DNA of 8,645 nt from Candidatus Woesearchaeota archaeon (lineage in GTDB: Archaea > Nanobdellota > Nanobdellia > Woesearchaeales > UBA11576), in the NCBI GenBank assembly GCA_016219765.1, contig JACRKM010000102.1:1-8645 (forward strand), in the 5' to 3' direction. The translations under genes and the position numbers were made by a program. Below are positions 6,324-8,645 of the stretch, piece by piece. Every line of letters begins with the position of its first letter. The stretch's first letter is position 1. The notes below the pieces were generated by a model. The model did not search any database. It was not told where the DNA came from and saw only the letters and a program-made list of their open reading frames with translations.

Positions 6324-6782
6324 CGCGTTTTCTCGCAATTCAGAGGCGTTTAAAGAGCCCCTTTCTGATTATCTCAAGAAAGAATAGCCTCTTGATGAAT
6401 CTATCAGGTAATAATAGGCCTTTATTGATTCGATCACGTAATAATAGGAGATAATCTGGCCAGAACTGTTTAAACTGCTCCTTATAGCACCATAACTGTT
6501 TTATTTATTCCTTTTCAAGATCGGCCTGTCGACGACAAGGAGAACTAATTTTCCTCCTGTTTAGCTTGGATTAAACGAGAAAGAACAGGTATGCTTTGAG
6601 GGCTTGGAGGGACGGCCTTAACCTGCCCGCCGCATGAAGAACAGAAACGGTTAAATTGAGCTTTTTAGACAAAAAGAGGGCAAAAAACGGCGAATTTATG
6701 AACGGTCAAGTGCGACTCCGGAGGCGTGACTCCTTATATACTGTGCTTCACTGGCGCAAGTAATCTTTGTAATCTTGGCGTC
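6324..6782. other. gene-free region with small repeats
   Basis: No reading frame here looks protein-like. Besides the 30-bp tandem repeats (6383-6450), it holds two AACTGTTT copies about 36 bp apart followed by similar TCCTT-containing sequence. It also has CCTGTT/AACAGG and TTAACC/GGTTAA inverted repeats (the latter 6618-6623 with 6649-6654), CTTTTT-AGAC-AAAAAG, the palindrome CTCCGGAG, and a TATATA box near 6735 that could serve either strand. GTAATCTT is repeated in tandem near 6765. A small non-coding RNA is possible, but I recognise none. Confidence 0.4.
6383..6450. repeat. degenerate 30-bp tandem direct repeats
   Basis: Two full 30-bp units (6383-6412 and 6413-6442) and the start of a third (6443-6450) follow the pattern AATAG-CCT-TTGAT-ATCA-GTAAT. 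A worn fourth copy may precede them (6356-6382). Each unit contains an internal TGAT...ATCA dyad, as expected of a protein-binding iteron-like site. They are not in a coding frame. Confidence 0.6.
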
Positions 6783-6929
6783 ATTTCAATTTGGGTTTGA
6801 TACCCCGCAGCTCTGCTGCGGTTTGAACCACCCAAATTGAAATTCGAAATTGCCGGTCGCGAAGCGAAAAAAGTCGCGTAATACCCCGGGCTCTGCCCCG
6901 GCTGGGATAGCGACTTTTTAGGCAATTTC
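6783..6929. repeat. second double-hairpin palindromic structure
   Basis: Two large hairpins lie side by side. The first pairs ATTTCAATTTGGGT (6783-6796) with ACCCAAATTGAAAT (6830-6843) and encloses CCGCAGC-TCT-GCTGCGG (6805-6821). The second pairs GAAATTGCC (6846-6854) with GGCAATTTC (6921-6929), then AAAAAGTCGC (6868-6877) with GCGACTTTTT (6910-6919). It encloses TACCCCGGG-CTCTG-CCCCGG (6882-6901) and a small TCGC-GAA-GCGA hairpin. The first core is identical over 23 bp, in inverted orientation, to the core of the insertion in the BRO-N gene (5200-5222). No convincing target duplication is seen; ATTTC at 6783 and 6925 is part of the arms. It ends about 17 bp before the TATA box of the 6990 gene. 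Confidence 0.75.
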
Positions 6930-6945
6930 TTTATTTTTAAAAAGG

Positions 6946-6957
6946 TATATTTATAAA
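6946..6957 (+). promoter_or_regulatory. TATA box of the 6990 gene
   Basis: TATATTTATAAA. Counting about 26 bp downstream puts the start at 6975-6979, giving a very short leader that holds the Shine-Dalgarno of the gene. Confidence 0.6.
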
Positions 6958-6973
6958 AGAATTAAACGAGTTT

Positions 6974-6986
6974 ATCACAAGGTGAT
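6974..6986 (+). promoter_or_regulatory. Shine-Dalgarno within a small dyad
   Basis: AAGGTGAT ends three bases before the ATG at 6990 and fixes the start. ATCAC-AAG-GTGAT forms a 5-bp hairpin that would bury the site if transcription began upstream of 6974. If the start lies at 6975-6979, the hairpin is lost or weakened. The sequence could also be an operator overlapping the transcription start. Confidence 0.5.
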
Positions 6987-6989
6987 CTC

Positions 6990-7349
6990 ATGATTGAGAA
7001 AAAACTTGAAACATTGGTGATTGAGCAAAGCTTGACTACTGCACATTCCGCGGTGGGCGATTTCTGCGCAGAAGTATCAGGCAGCAAACCGTACGTTCCA
7101 AAAGACATTGTTGATTTCCTGTGCGAGAGAAACATCCATACAGCAGAAGAATTCATCTCACTTGCGTATTCATTTCCATCATCGTTCGTTGACGCTCTTG
7201 GCTGGCGCATCGATGATGTGACGTCCGCCGGAGAAAAGCTCGCCATAACGTTAAGAGGCCATGTTGATGACGCGATCCTCAATCCAGGACCAGCGCCTAA
7301 GCGCGCGTACTGCGCCCTGCCGCCACCCGACAAAATCCGGTTCAGTTAG
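6990..7349 (+). CDS. small conserved-looking protein, possible helix-hairpin-helix
   Basis: This is a 119-residue soluble protein that I cannot assign. Residues 36-90 (VPKDIVDFLCERNIHTAEEF, then LAYSFPSSFVDALGW, then DDVTSAGEKLAITLRG) have the rhythm of a helix-hairpin-helix/RadA-N-like domain: helix, TAEEF, a Pro-Ser turn, ALGW, helix. That would suggest nucleic-acid binding, but this is pattern recognition only. The tail (98-119) is Pro-rich and basic (NPGPAPKRAYCALPPPDK). Translation is well supported by a TATA box and a GGTGAT Shine-Dalgarno. The pseudouridine synthase begins 42 bp downstream on the same strand without a clear promoter or Shine-Dalgarno of its own, so the two are probably co-transcribed. 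Confidence 0.75.
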   Translation: MIEKKLETLVIEQSLTTAHSAVGDFCAEVSGSKPYVPKDIVDFLCERNIHTAEEFISLAYSFPSSFVDALGWRIDDVTSAGEKLAITLRGHVDDAILNPGPAPKRAYCALPPPDKIRFS

Positions 7350-7391
7350 AGCACATCATTAAAGATAGCGCAAGAAAACGCTGATGCAGCA

Positions 7392-8111
7392 ATGGTACTT
7401 GAACGCGTCCAGAAGATTATTGCCAACGCGGGTTTGATGTCGCGGCGCAGGGCAGAGGAATTGATCCAACAGGGGCGTGTGAAAGTAAATGGACAAGTCA
7501 TCGCGATTGGGTCAAAAGCAGACGTTCTTCGCGACCGCATCATCGTTGAAGGAAGACCGCTGCAATTGCAGAAAAGATTGTACTACGCATTCTATAAGCC
7601 GGGGGATTGCCTGACGACGCTTGACGATCCAGCCGGACGCAAGACCATCTTTCATTACATCAAGTCCGGCGAACGGCTCATTCCAGTAGGCCGTCTCGAT
7701 TTTAAGACCGAAGGACTGCTTCTTCTTACAAATGACGGAGACTTCGCAAACAGGATCATGCACCCGCGCTATGAGACAAAGAAAACATACTGCGCGTTTC
7801 TCGATAAAGCGATCTCAAAGGAAAATCTCGCAAAGATAGAGAGAGGAGTTCAGCTCGAAGATGGAATGACTGCTCCTGCAAAAGCACGCACGCGATCTCC
7901 TGACGGAAAAGAAGTCGAAGTCGTAATCCATGAAGGCCGCAACCGCATAGTTATCCGTGTGTTCAATGCACTCGGCTACGGCGTGCGACGATTGATACGA
8001 ACACACATCGGAAAATTATCGCTTGGAAATATTAAGCCAGGCAAGATGCGGGAGCTTTCGTACCAGGAAGTGCAGATGCTGATGAGGGATTCTGCAAGAA
8101 AAGAGTTATAG
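7392..8111 (+). CDS. RsuA/RluB-family rRNA pseudouridine synthase with S4 domain
   Basis: This 239-residue enzyme should isomerise a specific uridine in rRNA to pseudouridine. Residues 1-58 are an S4 RNA-binding domain (RVQKIIANAGLMSRRRAEELIQQGRVKVNG). The catalytic domain carries KPGDCLTT (69-76) and the family signature PVGRLDFKTEGLLLLTNDG (98-116), with the nucleophilic Asp at 103. It also has YETKKTY (127-133) and the closing EGRNRIVIRVFNALGYGVRRLIRTHIG block (181-207). In bacterial homologues I recall, that block reads EGRNRQVRRM; here Q-V-R-R is replaced by I-V-I-R, which may alter RNA contacts. Length and domain order are normal. The family is typical of bacteria and patchy in archaea, where it occurs in some DPANN lineages, so ancient horizontal acquisition is likely. 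No Shine-Dalgarno precedes the ATG. It is probably co-transcribed with the 6990 gene. Confidence 0.93.
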   Translation: MVLERVQKIIANAGLMSRRRAEELIQQGRVKVNGQVIAIGSKADVLRDRIIVEGRPLQLQKRLYYAFYKPGDCLTTLDDPAGRKTIFHYIKSGERLIPVGRLDFKTEGLLLLTNDGDFANRIMHPRYETKKTYCAFLDKAISKENLAKIERGVQLEDGMTAPAKARTRSPDGKEVEVVIHEGRNRIVIRVFNALGYGVRRLIRTHIGKLSLGNIKPGKMRELSYQEVQMLMRDSARKEL

Positions 8112-8114
8112 AAT

Positions 8115-8130
8115 AATTCTGCACAGAATT
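8115..8130 (+). terminator. stem-loop just after the pseudouridine synthase
   Basis: AATTCTG-CA-CAGAATT is a perfect 7-bp inverted repeat starting four bases after the stop codon. It lacks a following T-run, so it may be a 3'-end processing or stability element rather than a classical terminator. Confidence 0.35.
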
Positions 8131-8194
8131 TACTTGGAGCGATTCGAAGCCTGAAGGGCTGAGAAAGTAAAAATGAGCCGCCAAAAATAGCAAC

Positions 8195-8235
8195 ATTTAT
8201 ATACAAATTAGTACATAATAGTTATTAGTTAATAA
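8195..8235 (+). promoter_or_regulatory. promoter and operator candidate of the toxin-antitoxin pair
   Basis: ATTTATATA (8195-8203) is a strong TATA box predicting a start near 8225. TTATTA-GT-TAATAA (8222-8235) is a dyad exactly over that position, and ATTAGT is also repeated directly nearby. Toxin-antitoxin operons are commonly repressed by their own antitoxin at such sites, so the dyad is a plausible autoregulatory operator. Confidence 0.55.
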
Positions 8236-8240
8236 TAAAT

Positions 8241-8246
8241 GGTGAT
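8241..8246 (+). promoter_or_regulatory. Shine-Dalgarno deciding the antitoxin start
   Basis: GGTGAT precedes the ATG at 8251 by four bases, the same arrangement as upstream of the 6990 gene. It favours this ATG over the in-frame ATG at 8239, which has no such site. Confidence 0.65.
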
Positions 8247-8250
8247 TGAA

Positions 8251-8520
8251 ATGCAAACACTTGAACATTCGCCGACATTGAATACAGTTCTGATGGTAGA
8301 AGACGTCCTAAAAAATATGAACGAAAGTGTTATTACAATCGCTGAGTTAAAGAGAAAACTCCCAAGACAAGTAAATCATACTACGTTAATGATCATTCTT
8401 GATTATCTTGAAAAGAGCAACAAGATTGCAGTAACTCTAAAAGGAATTACCTGGATTCATAATACGAATGTAAACATGAAAAAAGCAATCGCGAGAGGGT
8501 TGAACTTTGAAACCTGTTAA
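8251..8520 (+). CDS. probable antitoxin, winged-helix-like small protein
   Basis: This 89-residue protein (93 from the upstream ATG at 8239) starts MQTLEHSPTLNTVLMVEDVL. Three helices and a beta-hairpin-like end (ESVITIAELKRKLPRQVNHTTLMIILDYLEKSNKIAVTLKGITWIHN) have the layout of a winged helix-turn-helix DNA-binding domain, residues about 12-75. Small proteins of this appearance preceding a RelE/ParE-like gene recur in archaeal genomes in my recollection. It should bind and neutralise the toxin encoded next and repress the operon at the dyad at 8222-8235. Its stop overlaps the downstream start by 14 bases, so translation is coupled. A stand-alone transcription factor is the alternative. The locus is A/T-rich compared with the pseudouridine synthase. 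Confidence 0.65.
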   Translation: MQTLEHSPTLNTVLMVEDVLKNMNESVITIAELKRKLPRQVNHTTLMIILDYLEKSNKIAVTLKGITWIHNTNVNMKKAIARGLNFETC

Positions 8521-8645
8521 AGTAATTCTTTCTCCTGAAGCAGAGGAAGCGTACAAGCAATTGAATGCAGTTGCAGCCGATTCTAAAATTGAGAGAAGCA
8601 TTCTCAATGCGATTGATAAGAAGAAAGAACGTATTTGTTTAGCTA
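8507..8645 (+). CDS. RelE/ParE-like toxin, cut by the window edge
   Basis: Only the first 46 residues are present. They read KPVKVILSPEAEEAYKQLNA, then VAADSKIERSILNAIDKKKE. A short beta strand followed by LSPEAEEAYKQL and two helices is the N-terminal pattern of the RelE/ParE fold, whose members cleave mRNA at the ribosome or inhibit gyrase. The active-site end lies beyond the window, so the activity cannot be judged. A TGA at 8501-8503 closes the frame upstream, leaving the TTG at 8507 as the likely start. A weak GGGTTGA site precedes it inside the antitoxin gene. Overlap with the antitoxin indicates a single operon with coupled translation. Confidence 0.65.
   Translation, partial: MKPVKVILSPEAEEAYKQLNAVAADSKIERSILNAIDKKKERICLA

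Noticed and set aside
6356..6450. CRISPR array
   Set aside because: The units are contiguous and degenerate, without spacers, and no cas gene is present.
6618..6654. RNase P RNA-like motif (ACAGAAACGGTTAA)
   Set aside because: The partner strand TTAACC is only 25 bases upstream, far too close. The other conserved RNase P block is absent.
6734..6925. Minus-strand frame of 63 codons
   Set aside because: It is formed by the palindromic repeats, has no promoter or ribosome site in place, and shows no protein-like composition.
1..8645. tRNA or rRNA genes
   Set aside because: No cloverleaf with a GTTCGAATC-type T-loop or rRNA-like block was found on either strand by eye.

Overview
The window looks archaeal. 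Most gene starts are preceded by an A/T-rich TATA-like box (TTTATATA, TTTAAATA, TTTATAAG) at archaeal spacing. Several genes appear leaderless, while others use a GGTGAT Shine-Dalgarno sequence. The gene content is a Ski2-like helicase, a CaCA exchanger, a BRO-N protein and a small archaeal-type toxin-antitoxin pair. A bacterial-type RsuA-like pseudouridine synthase beside these genes would fit a DPANN archaeon such as a woesearchaeote, but that placement is inference. Base composition is moderate, with A/T-rich accessory islands: the HNH gene, the intergenic tracts and the toxin-antitoxin pair.

Layout. Positions 65-294 are a gene-free, heavily folded 230-bp element with perfect 15-bp terminal inverted repeats and an 8-bp flanking direct repeat. 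Next come a CaCA cation exchanger (312-1298, minus) and an HNH nuclease (1341-1979, minus) with its own promoter, operator-like dyad and Shine-Dalgarno. A string of three hairpins (2086-2186) separates the HNH gene from the divergent Ski2-like helicase (2314-4434, plus). A BRO-N family gene follows (4514-5484, plus). It is split by a ~140-bp double-hairpin insertion (5103-5242), and removing the insertion with one target copy restores a single frame. A six- to seven-TM membrane protein lies on the minus strand (5591-6178 or 6223). Positions 6324-6945 hold no credible gene but contain 30-bp degenerate tandem repeats and a second double-hairpin structure (6783-6929), which shares a 23-bp core with the BRO insertion. 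A small unrecognised protein (6990-7349) and an RsuA/RluB-type pseudouridine synthase (7392-8111) follow on the plus strand. The window ends in a probable toxin-antitoxin operon (8251 to the right edge), whose toxin is cut off.

The most interesting material is the non-coding palindromic DNA. One class (65-294) is MITE-like, with terminal inverted repeats and a target duplication. The other (5103-5242 and 6783-6929) consists of hairpins in tandem around a shared ATACCCCG...CTCTG...CGG core. Its flanking arms differ between copies but remain self-complementary, so pairing rather than sequence seems to be conserved. The broken BRO gene supplies a natural empty-site test for the second class. No autonomous transposase is visible in the window.
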